Source of the DNA: Cylindrotheca closterium
Taxonomy: Eukaryota > Bacillariophyta > Bacillariophyceae > Bacillariales > Bacillariaceae
Reading direction: 5' to 3'
Assembly (NCBI GenBank): GCA_933822405.4
Contig: CAKOGP040001858.1
Coordinates: forward strand, 248,001-312,000
DNA length: 64,000 bases
Both the position numbers and the translations under genes were made by a program. How positions within the stretch are numbered: the first letter of the stretch is position 1; every line of letters begins with the position of its first letter. The notes under the pieces were generated by a model. It was given only the letters and a program-made list of their open reading frames with translations, ran no database searches and was not told where the DNA came from. This document shows, one piece after another, positions 1 to 9,644 of this stretch.

Positions 1-329
1 CTGAAATGCAATGGAATGGAATAGGAAGACGTGCGTGGTTCTAATACTTGTGTACTGTTGTTTGATGTCGATCCTTTTCCTGTAATGTAGTGATACGGAA
101 GATTTGATAGCAGCAAGCTCGTCTTTCTTGCTTTGGCAATAAATCACAGATGACTTTTGTTCTTATATTTTCGCGGATTTTTAGGTTTAGTCCATGAAGT
201 CAAATACGTCGCCCATAACCTAATGTGATCTCATAACCTGAAACCGATAATTTCATACAGTAGCATTGCAACAAATAATACCGGTAGAAACCCGAAGAAG
301 AATCACAGGGCCAGAAAGCAGACAATGAA
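1..329. other. Intergenic/leader sequence, no gene seen
   Basis: No convincing reading frame on either strand. The last part is probably the 5' untranslated leader of the Q/N-rich gene that starts at 330. Confidence 0.5.
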
Positions 330-1595
330 ATGGACGAACCAAACAATAAACGGAGAAGAACCAATAAGGTTCTAATCAAGCAAGAGCCAGGATCGACAAG
401 CTCCACAAATCCTTCTCCTGCAAGTTTACAACAACAACAACATCATCAAGACAGTGAGTCGTCAGCACGACCTGAGAGGACTGAGACCCCAATAATACCT
501 GCTGGAGCACCGAACAATTCAAGAGTTCGACAAAGAAGTAATAGTACACAGAGTCACGGGAATAATACCACGAGCATTAGCAACCCCGGCAACGGGAATC
601 AGAGTACTACCACTACTACTACAACAACAAGTCCTCAAAACAACAACAACATCAACAACAACACTCAGGACTATAATAACAATTCGAATCTCCAACAGAA
701 TGCTAATAATGCCAATTCTCAGCCTCACCACCACCACCAACAACAACAACAAAATTCCCCGCAACAACAACAAGAGCAGCAGAAACAGAAACAACAAGAA
801 CAGCAGCTGCAAGCTCAACGAGACAACATCATCCGGCCACTGCTTCGAGAACTACGCACTGGTCGAACCGTCGACGCTGCCATAAAAGCCATTCAACGAT
901 TGTATGGAGCCTTGATGAATATTACTACAAGTACTGGAAAAGAGGCTGATGCATCCGTCCAAATGGCCCGATGCATTACCCAATGGAATGGCTGTGGTGC
1001 CATCTTAATGGCCCTGAAAGATTGGTACCTCGAGTCGACTGATTTTGCCTGCAAGGCGGTCAAAGTATTGGTGCAAATTACGGGGGCGGTACCGATTGCC
1101 AAGCAATTCATCGTCGAGTTGGGAGGATTGCGGACCTTGCTAAAAGTATCGGAAGGAGGACTACATGCATATTCTGCCTCCAAAAACAACAACAACAGTA
1201 ACGCAAACGCCAAAGGACCAACAAGGGTTCCGCTGAAGTTGACCGTGGCACTAGAAAAGAAATTGAGTTATCAATTGCAATCCAATGTGGTTGGTCTTTT
1301 GCACAATTTGATTGGTGGAGTTGATTATAGCATTGGCAAGGAAGTGGCGGCGGAAGAATGTTTGGATTTGGTGATTGACGCGTTGAAATGCTGGCCGGAC
1401 GACAAGTATACCCAAAAGCGAGGGATTCGATATTTGCTCAAAGTAGGAAGGATGCAGGATTCTCAAGTAACTACAATGCTGCAACAGAAACAAGTGGGAA
1501 TATTGTTTGTCCAAGCATTGGATCGTTTTCGGAATATCAGTCCGGGTGTTAAGGAAATGGCACAAGAAGCCTTGTTGTGGTATGCTACTAGTTAG
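330..1595 (+). CDS. Q/N-rich protein with C-terminal ARM-like helical region
   Basis: Single-exon protein of 421 residues. Residues 1-20 are basic, with an RRRTNK stretch that could be a nuclear localisation signal, and residues 18-22 (IKQEPG) resemble a SUMO-site core. Residues about 30-165 are low complexity: long Gln, Asn, Thr and His runs encoded by CAA/AAC repeats. From about residue 167 to the end the protein is ordered and helical, with a segment near residue 265 (VELGGLRTLLKV) typical of armadillo/HEAT repeats. I do not recognise a specific orthologue. The architecture, a disordered Q/N-rich N-terminus on an ARM-like domain, suggests a scaffolding or gene-regulation protein, but that is inference. 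The start codon is the first in-frame ATG after a leader without coding character. Confident as a gene, not as to function. Confidence 0.75.
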   Translation: MDEPNNKRRRTNKVLIKQEPGSTSSTNPSPASLQQQQHHQDSESSARPERTETPIIPAGAPNNSRVRQRSNSTQSHGNNTTSISNPGNGNQSTTTTTTTTSPQNNNNINNNTQDYNNNSNLQQNANNANSQPHHHHQQQQQNSPQQQQEQQKQKQQEQQLQAQRDNIIRPLLRELRTGRTVDAAIKAIQRLYGALMNITTSTGKEADASVQMARCITQWNGCGAILMALKDWYLESTDFACKAVKVLVQITGAVPIAKQFIVELGGLRTLLKVSEGGLHAYSASKNNNNSNANAKGPTRVPLKLTVALEKKLSYQLQSNVVGLLHNLIGGVDYSIGKEVAAEECLDLVIDALKCWPDDKYTQKRGIRYLLKVGRMQDSQVTTMLQQKQVGILFVQALDRFRNISPGVKEMAQEALLWYATS

Positions 1596-2440
1596 TTAGC
1601 TAGATCTGGTAACATGGTATGACTCCTTCTTTATTTTATTGGCTGCAACGATACGCAGCACATCGAGAACTGGAACCTACAGTACTGCTATAGAATTTCA
1701 CAACTTTCATCATCACTACGTGCACTGAGAACGAGCGATCATGACAGCCATCATATACAGTATGATACGGTATCATCAAGATGTGCTGGGGTGAATACTA
1801 AAATAAGCGATTGTCCCGATCATACTCTCACATACAAGAGTTAGTCGTCACGCGACACAACTGCAATATTACTTAGGAACCATGACTGTTTCGAATTTTC
1901 GTTACTATCGAGGAAGAATGCATGTGAGAAAGTCGGAAGGAAAAAGTGGGTCCACTTGGACAATGACATGCGATTTGACAAGACCGCTCACTCGGATGAG
2001 AGCGGTTAAAAAACGCTAAATTCGAGCCATCAAATCCTATGTGCAAAAGAAGAGATTTTTGAAAAAGATACGGTTTTTCCAAGATTTCCGTTGAATTGCC
2101 GAAAAATGAGTCATTTCACTGCAAACATGGCGAGCTTTCGACCAAAAACCTTCCTTTGAACTTTTATGTGGAACATGAACTTTTCTTCAGACACGTAGGT
2201 TACATATTGTTTAGTTTTCGCGTTGGCTTTACATGTGCTACCTCAACAGAAATAAATTTTGGGGGGCAAGTCACTCAACCTGCCAAACTGTTTACCGTTC
2301 AGTTTTCTCCGTTGTTGGGAAGAAAATTCATCGGGCATTTCGGTGTCCATATCACTTTGTTCTCGGCAACTGCATCAACTATACAGTACATCCTCAGTTT
2401 TTGCTTGGAATGTCATTGCAGTAAAGTGATCGCATCAACC
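1596..2440. other. Intergenic region before the first subtilase
   Basis: No supported gene. A reading frame continuous with the subtilase extends back to an ATG at 2096, but its 115 residues lack domain character and would bury the signal peptide, so I treat this as promoter and leader. Confidence 0.5.
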
Positions 2441-4735
2441 ATGTCATCTTCGTCTTCTTCTTCCTCCTCCTCTACTGCTACAATGACAATGTCATTACCT
2501 TCTCTATTACGTGCATGCTTGTTGATTTCCTGTCTATCATTGGTGACATCAACGGCATCAGCGCAAGAAGATGATGGGAAAATCTCCGTTCTGGTTGGTT
2601 TCAAGACACAAGAAGCTACCCAGCAATTCGTTTCATCCTATCAAGAAGTGGCAGTGACGGCATCCGTTGGTGACAGTGGTGAAGCCACAGAAATCAAAAG
2701 CAGTGGCGGTCCTCAAATTCAATACGAATACGAAAATGCCCAAGCTTTGGAGGTCCGAGTGACACAAAAAGAATTTGAACAAATGAAGGAAGACGATCAG
2801 TTTGCCTATGTGGAAGAAGATCCCATTGTCTATCAAATGGAAACGCCAACTTCATCAGCATCAGCAGACATAAGGCGACAGTTACAGGCTGCTGAAGAAC
2901 CAAGTTATGGTTTGTTCAGCGTCCAAGGGGACAAGGACATTCCATTGCCACCATCTAATGCAGAGGACTGTTTGGTGGATATTTGCATTGTGGATTCGGG
3001 TCTCATTGAAGATCACTTTGATATTCCTTATAAGAGAGGAGATGGTTTTGTGGACGGCGAAGAATTTGGATTGCCCAGTGGTCAGTATTGGTGGAATGCC
3101 CGCCCCGATGACGATCATGGCACGGGTGTGGCTGGTGTTATGATTGCTCGTGGTGGCAACAACCGTGGTACCGTCGGTGTCATTCCACAAGGGCCCGAAA
3201 AATCCAAGGTCTGTCTTTCGATTGCCCGGGTCTTTGCCGACAATTCCAAATCGACCGCCACCTCTCGCATTCTACGAGCGGTGGAATGGTGTGGACGCAG
3301 ACATCGGAATGGTTCCGCCAAGCGCATGGTGGTCAACCTGAGTTTGGGATCTCCCAGTCGGACGACTACTGAAGAAACGGTCTACCGAAACTTGTACCGC
3401 GAACAAGGACTTTTGTTCATGGCTGCTTCTGGGAATGCCGGAACGAATGATTATGCCTATCCCGCATCCTGGGACGAGGTTGTTTCGGTGGCATCGGTGG
3501 ACGAAGGCAATGGCCATTCGTCCTTTTCCCAGTCCAATGACCAAGTGGAATTGTCAGCTCCTGGGCGTCAGATCATTTCCTCGGGAGGTGGCGCTGGTGG
3601 AACCGGATCTGGACTGGAGCTTGATTTTGGAGGGACTGTCGTCCAAGCAGCCTTTATGCAAAACAATCAGTATCCCAGCGACTTTAACTTTGGACAAACT
3701 TTTGAATTGGTGGACTGTGGCTTTGGCTTTGAGCCCTGCCAGAATGCCAATGGAAAGGTCTGCCTCATGCAACGAGACGGAACCTTCACATTCCGGGACA
3801 AGGTCCAGAATTGCCAAGCTGGTGGAGGTATCATGGCCATTGTCTACAACAATCGCGAAGGAACCTTCACTGGTTTGATTGGTGACCCCAATACGGTCAA
3901 CATTCCCGCATTGTCCATGCTCCAAGGGGCCGGGGACTCTGTCAAGCAAAACATTAATCGATCCTTTACCGCCACCAACATTAATGGTAGCGTGCGGGGA
4001 TACACGGGAACCAGTTTTTCGACCCCCTATGCTGCGGGAGTGGCTGCCAAGATCTGGGCCAGTCGACCATCCTGTTCCAATGCTCAAATTCGAGAGGCTC
4101 TTCAAAAGACTGCTGTCAAATTGGGGAACCGGATTCCAAACGATGACACTGGGTATGGACTGATCCAAACCTTGGATGCCTACGAGTATATTGTCCAAAA
4201 TTTTGATCCACCGTGTGGAGGAGTATCGCTGAGTGACATTACACCGACTAATCCTCCCACACCTGGCCCTACGCCATCTCCAACACCCAATCCCACACCA
4301 GCTCCGACACCGAGCCCGACTCCTGGTCCTACCCCAGCTCCGACACCTAGCCCGACTCCTGGTCCTACACCCGAACCTACACCAGCACCAACACCCGGTC
4401 CAACCGATACATGCGCCGCCTACCTCACCCAGTGTGTCGCCACGGAGGAATGCTGCAGTGGCTTGGAATGTCGAAGAATATCGGCCGATTCTACGCAGCC
4501 TTGGGTCTGCCGACCAACGAGCAAGGAGAATAGGGATAAACTTCCACGAGCGGGATACTGTATTGGTGGTATCATTGGATCTGGATGTCGGCGACGAACG
4601 GTAAGGCAGGGAGGCATGCTGCGGGGAGAACAGCATGCGGCCGTGGAGCATCGAAATTTGGAACTTGCCGAGGATGAGCCTGCGGATACTAGAGAGCAAA
4701 GTCCAGAAGAACAAGAAGCATTGCCCGAAGCTTAG
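2441..4735 (+). CDS. Secreted subtilisin-like protease (S8) with PA insertion and knottin-like Cys domain (S8 copy 1)
   Basis: Single exon, 764 residues from the chosen ATG. Poly-Ser is followed by a hydrophobic signal peptide ([14 protein letters not shown]) ending near TASA, which decides the start over the upstream in-frame ATG at 2096. An I9-like propeptide follows (VLVGF to YVEEDPIV). Catalytic residues seen are Asp185 (IVDSG), His226 (DHGTGVAG), oxyanion Asn332 (ASGNAG) and Ser525 ([11 protein letters not shown]). Between Asn332 and Ser525 lies about 110 extra residues resembling a protease-associated (PA) domain ([27 protein letters not shown]); no other copy here has it. A (PTP)n linker and a Cys-rich domain follow, spaced C-x6-C-x5-CC-x4-C-x12-C. 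The tail then departs from the paralogues: instead of ending at CRGGxxGGC it continues about 45 acidic residues. Predicted extracellular endopeptidase; substrate unknown. Confidence 0.9.
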   Translation: MSSSSSSSSSSTATMTMSLPSLLRACLLISCLSLVTSTASAQEDDGKISVLVGFKTQEATQQFVSSYQEVAVTASVGDSGEATEIKSSGGPQIQYEYENAQALEVRVTQKEFEQMKEDDQFAYVEEDPIVYQMETPTSSASADIRRQLQAAEEPSYGLFSVQGDKDIPLPPSNAEDCLVDICIVDSGLIEDHFDIPYKRGDGFVDGEEFGLPSGQYWWNARPDDDHGTGVAGVMIARGGNNRGTVGVIPQGPEKSKVCLSIARVFADNSKSTATSRILRAVEWCGRRHRNGSAKRMVVNLSLGSPSRTTTEETVYRNLYREQGLLFMAASGNAGTNDYAYPASWDEVVSVASVDEGNGHSSFSQSNDQVELSAPGRQIISSGGGAGGTGSGLELDFGGTVVQAAFMQNNQYPSDFNFGQTFELVDCGFGFEPCQNANGKVCLMQRDGTFTFRDKVQNCQAGGGIMAIVYNNREGTFTGLIGDPNTVNIPALSMLQGAGDSVKQNINRSFTATNINGSVRGYTGTSFSTPYAAGVAAKIWASRPSCSNAQIREALQKTAVKLGNRIPNDDTGYGLIQTLDAYEYIVQNFDPPCGGVSLSDITPTNPPTPGPTPSPTPNPTPAPTPSPTPGPTPAPTPSPTPGPTPEPTPAPTPGPTDTCAAYLTQCVATEECCSGLECRRISADSTQPWVCRPTSKENRDKLPRAGYCIGGIIGSGCRRRTVRQGGMLRGEQHAAVEHRNLELAEDEPADTREQSPEEQEALPEA

Positions 4736-5163
4736 CTAGAAGGAACGGAAGCAATACAAAAGCAACGACTCAAAATTAGACTAGTCAGAGGAGTTTGCAA
4801 CCAAAATGCAACTGCTCTTTTTAAAAAAAATGTTATTAGAACCTGTAACTCCTACAATTTCACTTAACTTCGCTTTATGGTAGGTTTCAGAAGAATAATC
4901 TGGTGTCATTGATTCGCAAAGTCTTCATGGTAGCTTCAAAACTACCGGTACGTACTACGTGAAGCATCATTTTTGGCCGAGTCTTCGAATACGTACTTAG
5001 TTAGTGTTTCGTGACTCATTTCGGATCCCACGATCGTACGAGAATTGTATTGTTGAATTTGCGAATGGACGACGATCTTATTATTATTGTTATTGCTTTT
5101 CATCATCTACCAGTACATCTACCAACAACAATCTAACCAAAGACAATCCTCATCATCGGCAAA
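4736..5163. other. Intergenic region
   Basis: Terminator and promoter space between two plus-strand genes. No reading frame or repeat I can support. Confidence 0.5.
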
Positions 5164-5859
5164 ATGAAATTCACAACTACAACTGCCCTCTTCTCCCTCG
5201 CCTGCTTCTTCCAAGTCACCGAAGCCTTTTTTGGTAACATGGCCACGAAATCTGCCCCTTCTTCTTCTCCTTCCAAACTACAAATATCTTCCTTGGCTTC
5301 GGAAGCTGTCGAAATCTACAACCAAAAATACCCTTTCAACACAGAACGCACCTCCAAGCCAAACCCATTGGGTACCATCGGCGTTCCCACCAAAGACTTT
5401 GATGGCACAGTATTGGTCAAAACCAGAATGAAGGCACCCTCAGTCCGCAAGAGTTTGGCCGACATTACCGAGAAGGAAGCCATTGCCAGTTTCAATGCTT
5501 TGGCCGCCGTCTATGGAGAAGAGCGCGCTCTCGGTATGGTCAAGACTGAGCCACTTTCCTTGGCCTTTGATTCCTCTGTTTTTGCGGATACCTTTGCCAT
5601 TTGGGCTGAAAAGTTTGGAGAAGAAGAAACCAAGGATATGGTATTGCGCAACCCAGGACTCTTGTCAGTACAACCAGTCTATGCCAAGAAGACTGATGAT
5701 TCTACCATGGCCTTTTCCTACATTATTGCTGCTACTAGGCCCATTGGTGCTTTTGGACCTGCTCTCATCGTCCTCCTCGTGTTGACTCCTGTCATTGAGG
5801 CAGTCACTGGGATTCCTATTCGAGAGACCCGAGAAGCTTTCTTTGCAAATCTATTTTAA
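5164..5859 (+). CDS. Probable plastid-targeted single-pass membrane protein
   Basis: 231 residues, one exon. The N-terminus is a signal peptide (TALFSLACFFQVTEAFFG) with Phe right after the predicted cleavage site, followed by a Ser/Thr/Lys-rich stretch without acidic residues. This is the bipartite presequence typical of diatom plastid import. The mature part is soluble and helical, including GEERALGMVKTEPLSLAF and a KDMVLRNPGLLS segment that recalls the NPxxL signature of algal plastid proteins, then one hydrophobic segment near residues 190-208 (AFGPALIVLLVLTPVIEAV) close to the C-terminus. I do not recognise a named family. It is probably in the plastid envelope or thylakoid, on the basis of targeting and the membrane segment only. 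It sits alone among secreted-protein genes and shares no sequence with them. Confidence 0.75.
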   Translation: MKFTTTTALFSLACFFQVTEAFFGNMATKSAPSSSPSKLQISSLASEAVEIYNQKYPFNTERTSKPNPLGTIGVPTKDFDGTVLVKTRMKAPSVRKSLADITEKEAIASFNALAAVYGEERALGMVKTEPLSLAFDSSVFADTFAIWAEKFGEEETKDMVLRNPGLLSVQPVYAKKTDDSTMAFSYIIAATRPIGAFGPALIVLLVLTPVIEAVTGIPIRETREAFFANLF

Positions 5860-7556
5860 AAATAACAGAAAACCTATTATACCGAACAAGCGATTTGAAA
5901 ATGTTTGCATTTCGCTTGAAATGATGAGACCCGACACTATTATAATACGATTACAGATATCAGGTCAGATCGAGGAGGGAGTCGTAAATAGGGCATGTAA
6001 TTTCTTGGTTATTTAATTTTTTATTATGAGAGCTGCTTCTGAAGTACTGATTCCAAATTTGAAATCTCATCGGGCAATCCCTAGTGTGGTATTAAACAAA
6101 CATTGGTAGTAGCTAGTAGTCAAATACATTGTTTGACATCGGTCGTGTCGTGTGGTTACTTCCTACCAGGACAATAAAACGTCTCTGAGGAAGTTCGAAC
6201 AAGATCGTCGTGTCGTCCCATCATCATTTGGCTTATTTTCTTGCAGTCTCTTGTGAATGGAGCAAATCCTGAAGCCCTGGCGTTGCTTTTCATGCCTTCT
6301 CGATCCGATGCACGACCTTTATGGCCACGTTCTCACCGCCAGGAGAAATAGAGCAGAGACGGGTTTGGATTTCTTGGAGATTCAGTAGCATATCTCTTAC
6401 ATGTTTAATCTCCTTGATGGCCGATACAAGGGGTTGCTGAGCTTCATCCTCTTCAATCTCCCCTCGCCCCATCTTTCGAAATGCAATCAACACATATCCC
6501 CAAAGCAGATCAGCGCTTCAGGGCCCTGCTCTTGGGGTCTGAAAAGGCTAATCCGCAATCACTAGGCTCTATAGTAGCAGTGCAAAAAATATTTTTTCCG
6601 CCGTATACTCCCTATAATTCTGTCAATTGGATTCACTTTTTATTATGCCGGTAGCAAATATCGAAAACCCTTATTTGAGTGATCCAACAAGCCACCGAGA
6701 TCTTGTTGTACATATGCCACACCGGCCACAGCTCTGAAATACGGATGGCGTTGAAGAGAATGAACCCCATTCGACGGCATCTTCATGCTCCAACTCGAGC
6801 CGCCGGAGATTACGGCCTTCATAAAAGCGTCCAAAAAAATGCATCCTGTGAGGACGACTGCCGAGGCGTTATCATGATGTGGCACAGATAAATGTATCCC
6901 CAACAAGTTGAAATTGACTATAAGGCATACACCTACGCACGCTATACGGAAATAATTCTGTCAAAGTTGTGGCCACGGAACAAGTAGTAGTTTCCACCTC
7001 TAAAAGAGGCTACTGTATGATGGTTTGTTAGAAGAGATACATTATGCAATACTGCAGTACCTACCGGTCCCGGTTAAGGCTGACGACGCCAGAATATTTT
7101 TAAGCCCGTTGCCAAAACTGCACAAGAACATAATATTTTTAAGCTCGTTGCCTTAAAATTCAAATGTGTGCGCCCGTCAGTAGCTTCCGCCATAAAAGCT
7201 ACGTCCAGTCATGTACGAAAAGGGGACTAGTAAGGCTGACGCCAGAGTATTTTTAAGCTCGTTGCCATGATTCTCGATTTATTGAACCTCAAACATATAT
7301 GTCGGAAATGCAAGATAGGCAATATCAAATTCATAATTAGGCAATCAAATCCGTGACTCCCTAAGTATTATCAGAAAAAAACCAAAGAAGGCAGAGATCA
7401 AACCAAAATACAAAAGCCGCAAGAAGTCAAGTCTCTGCCAAATTTCCTGACGTGCATCGCAACGTTTTCTCACGCAACAGAATTTGGTTTTTGGAATTTA
7501 GCACTTCTTGTCCGTCTCACAAATCCCAAAACCAAACAGTTGTGCAATTTTGAACA
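5860..7556. other. Long intergenic region with weak ORFs and a short dispersed repeat
   Basis: Nearly 1.7 kb without a supported gene. Two minus-strand frames (6290-6493, 67 codons; 6643-6906, 87 codons) have some protein-like composition but no recognised domain, splice partner or paralogue in the window. They may be gene relics. The last 500 bases hold a repeated short motif described separately. Confidence 0.5.
7078..7267 (+). repeat. Three copies of a short repeat, TATTTTTAAGCYCGTTGCC
   Basis: A motif of about 20 bases occurs near 7093, 7131 and 7246 with one to two changes. Two of the copies are preceded by a shared GGCTGACG...CCAGA segment. Direct repeats of unknown role; possibly remnants of a small duplication. 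Confidence 0.6.
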
Positions 7557-8859
7557 ATGAAATTATCTTCGAAAGTCATTTTAGCAATCCTTGCCGCTTG
7601 TGTCTCACACTCCAATGGTTATGTCGAGGTTCCAGGTACTAACTACTTGGGACAGGGTTATTGCAGAAATGCCGACACCGAGGGCGAGGGTGCCTATCCA
7701 GGCTATCATGACTATACCCAAATATTGGGTGGTCAAACCGCGCTTTCCTGCGATGGGATTTGCCGAAACAACAACAAATTGGGTGGATTGCGAGGGTTTA
7801 CCCTTTCTGGCTCCGATTGTTTTTGCTTCTACGACGATGGCACATCTCCAGGAGAGTACTTGGGAAACTGTCCAGCACCCTTTTTTAGTTGCGGTACACA
7901 TTGGACAGGTACCGGCGACCTCGCAATAACAGACGATAGTATGATTGGGGGGTGCTACGAATACACTACTTTTCCTGTTCCTGCTACGTTCACAAGCGAA
8001 AGCACTGGCGATCCTCATTGTAAGTACTGTCTCGACGAGATACCAAAAGATACTCCTTTGTTGTATAAAACTCGACCTGACATATTTCGGTTTCTCATTC
8101 GTCGCAGTCCGCACCGGGAAGAACGAGCACTTTGAGTTTCACGGACAGTGCGATCTTGTCATGACCAAGGTCAAGAACTTTGCCAACAAGGAAGGCGTCG
8201 ACCTTGAGATCCACCTCCGTACGAACATGGTTCGGTCCTGGAGCTATATCAAGACTGCCGCCATTCGCATCGGCAATGATATCCTCGAGGTCCAAGGATC
8301 AGCTGCCAAGGAAGACGGCATCGACAAGCGTCACTACCACATCAACTTTGAGCACCTTGGACCTCTCACCCATCTTGGTGGCTACCCAGTCACCATTAGC
8401 CCGCGCAACAACAAGTATACCATTGATCTTGACAAAGATTATCCAGGTCAAAGCATCGAAATCAAGACCTTTAAGGAGTTTGTGGGTGTCAAGATCATTG
8501 GTGCTACCGAGGAGTCCTTTGGAAATGCCATTGGTATCACTGGTGATTTCAACACTGGAAACACCTATGGCCGTGATGGCAGTACCGTCTTGCATGATTT
8601 CAACGAGCTCGGCCTTGAGTGGCAGGTTTTGCCATCCGATGGCAAATTGTTCCATGAGATTGCCAAGCCTCAGTTTCCAGAGTTGTGCTACCTTCCGGAA
8701 GATCCCCGCGGCGAACGTGCTCGTCGCTTGGCCGAGTCGGATATCACCGAAGAAGCTGCCGAAGCTGCTTGCGCCAGCCTCAAGGATGACTTCGATCGCA
8801 AGGGATGCGTCTATGATATCTTGGCCACTCAAGATTTGGATATGGTCGGGGCCTACTAA
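7557..8859 (+). CDS. Secreted Cys-rich + von Willebrand D domain protein (VWD copy 1)
   Basis: Two exons, 7557-8019 and 8108-8859, join in phase 1 to give 404 residues. The intron of 88 nt is GT-AG, and the splice restores GDPHF, the conserved opening of VWD domains. Exon 1 encodes a signal peptide (VILAILAACVSHSNG) and a Cys-rich module of about 110 residues (GGQTALSCDGICRNNN, GGLRGF, CFCFYDDGTSP), vaguely like PAN/WSC modules. Exon 2 encodes the VWD-like domain (HFEFHGQCDLVM at its start, GITGDFNTG later) and a C-terminal segment with CVYDILATQDLDM, a C8-like signature seen after VWD domains in diatom proteins. VWD domains serve in multimerising or adhesive extracellular proteins, so a secreted or cell-surface matrix role is inferred. 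Three paralogues lie within this window. Confidence 0.9.
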
Positions 8860-8966
8860 GCTTAAAATAGTTATTATCGTCATCTTACTTATCACTGCAG
8901 TTAAGATGCGAGAGATATTATATATACTCCTACAAGAAGTCGGACTGAAACGATGAATATTTGAAA
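8668..8966 (+). repeat. 299-bp tract identical to 41188-41486
   Basis: From 8668 through the stop codon and 107 bases into the 3' flank, the sequence matches 41188-41486 base for base by eye. Upstream the two genes differ every few tens of bases. Interpreted as a gene-conversion tract or very recent partial duplication. Confidence 0.9.
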
Positions 8967-9644
8967 GTGTAGTGCTTGGGCGAGCTTGTATGGTGCCTGG
9001 TTCCTACATAGCCATCGGAATGCCAAAAGTCTGGATTCAGTCTTCTTGGTAAAGTTCAAATATATAGGCCATTGACTCCTCGGGGCGATTAACGGTGTTA
9101 CTGGATGGGAGTGCTGAAGCTGCTTTGAAGTTTTTGGCAACGGTCGTGCACGAGTTGCAATGTGATTTTCATTTTCTGTGTCTCCGGTACCTACGCATTC
9201 AATATATAACATGCAAGTAGATATGCGCTTCAGGCATTTTGTGCCGATACTTCGTATTAATACCTGATTTTGGAGGTACATACCGATACGTATACTGTAG
9301 CGCACCGCCGCAATCTTCCGATTTTCAACGGATGGGCGACCGGCGTGAGAATACTTCTGAAGTCATCGTCCGTCATGTGATAGTTCCTGACGGCGCAGTA
9401 CGTGTACGCGTCTACCAGTACTACCTTTAAAACCTACGAACTGATCTGAACCACAAAAGCTAAATATGTACTATGATAATGATTACAGAGCGGGCATGTT
9501 GGCATCCTTGCACTCTCACATTTTGTTTGATCGGTTGGATGGTCTGTTGAATGCAATCTAGCGAATGAACGACGAAATGTGATTTTCATTCAATGCCATC
9601 ATTGGGTATTTCAGATTCCATCTACATACTAGTCTCGGCCCACA
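8967..9644. other. Intergenic region between a VWD gene and S8 copy 2
   Basis: No supported gene on either strand beyond shadow frames. Promoter of the following protease gene is expected at the right end. Confidence 0.5.

Noticed and set aside
2096..2440. In-frame extension of S8 copy 1 to an ATG at 2096
   Set aside because: It would add 115 residues before a strong signal peptide; none of the paralogues has such a part.
4255..4400. Regular short repeats resembling a CRISPR or minisatellite array
   Set aside because: They encode the (PTP)n linker in frame; the same holds for the repeats at 18930-19075, 20053-20270 and 54430-54560.
3554..4714. Long minus-strand frame (386 codons) opposite S8 copy 1
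   Set aside because: Antisense shadow of a biased coding sequence; rich in Trp, Arg and Cys from reverse-read Pro-Thr codons.
6290..6906. Two minus-strand frames that might be exons of one gene
   Set aside because: No splice pair joining them in frame was found, and neither has a recognised domain; kept only as possible relics.
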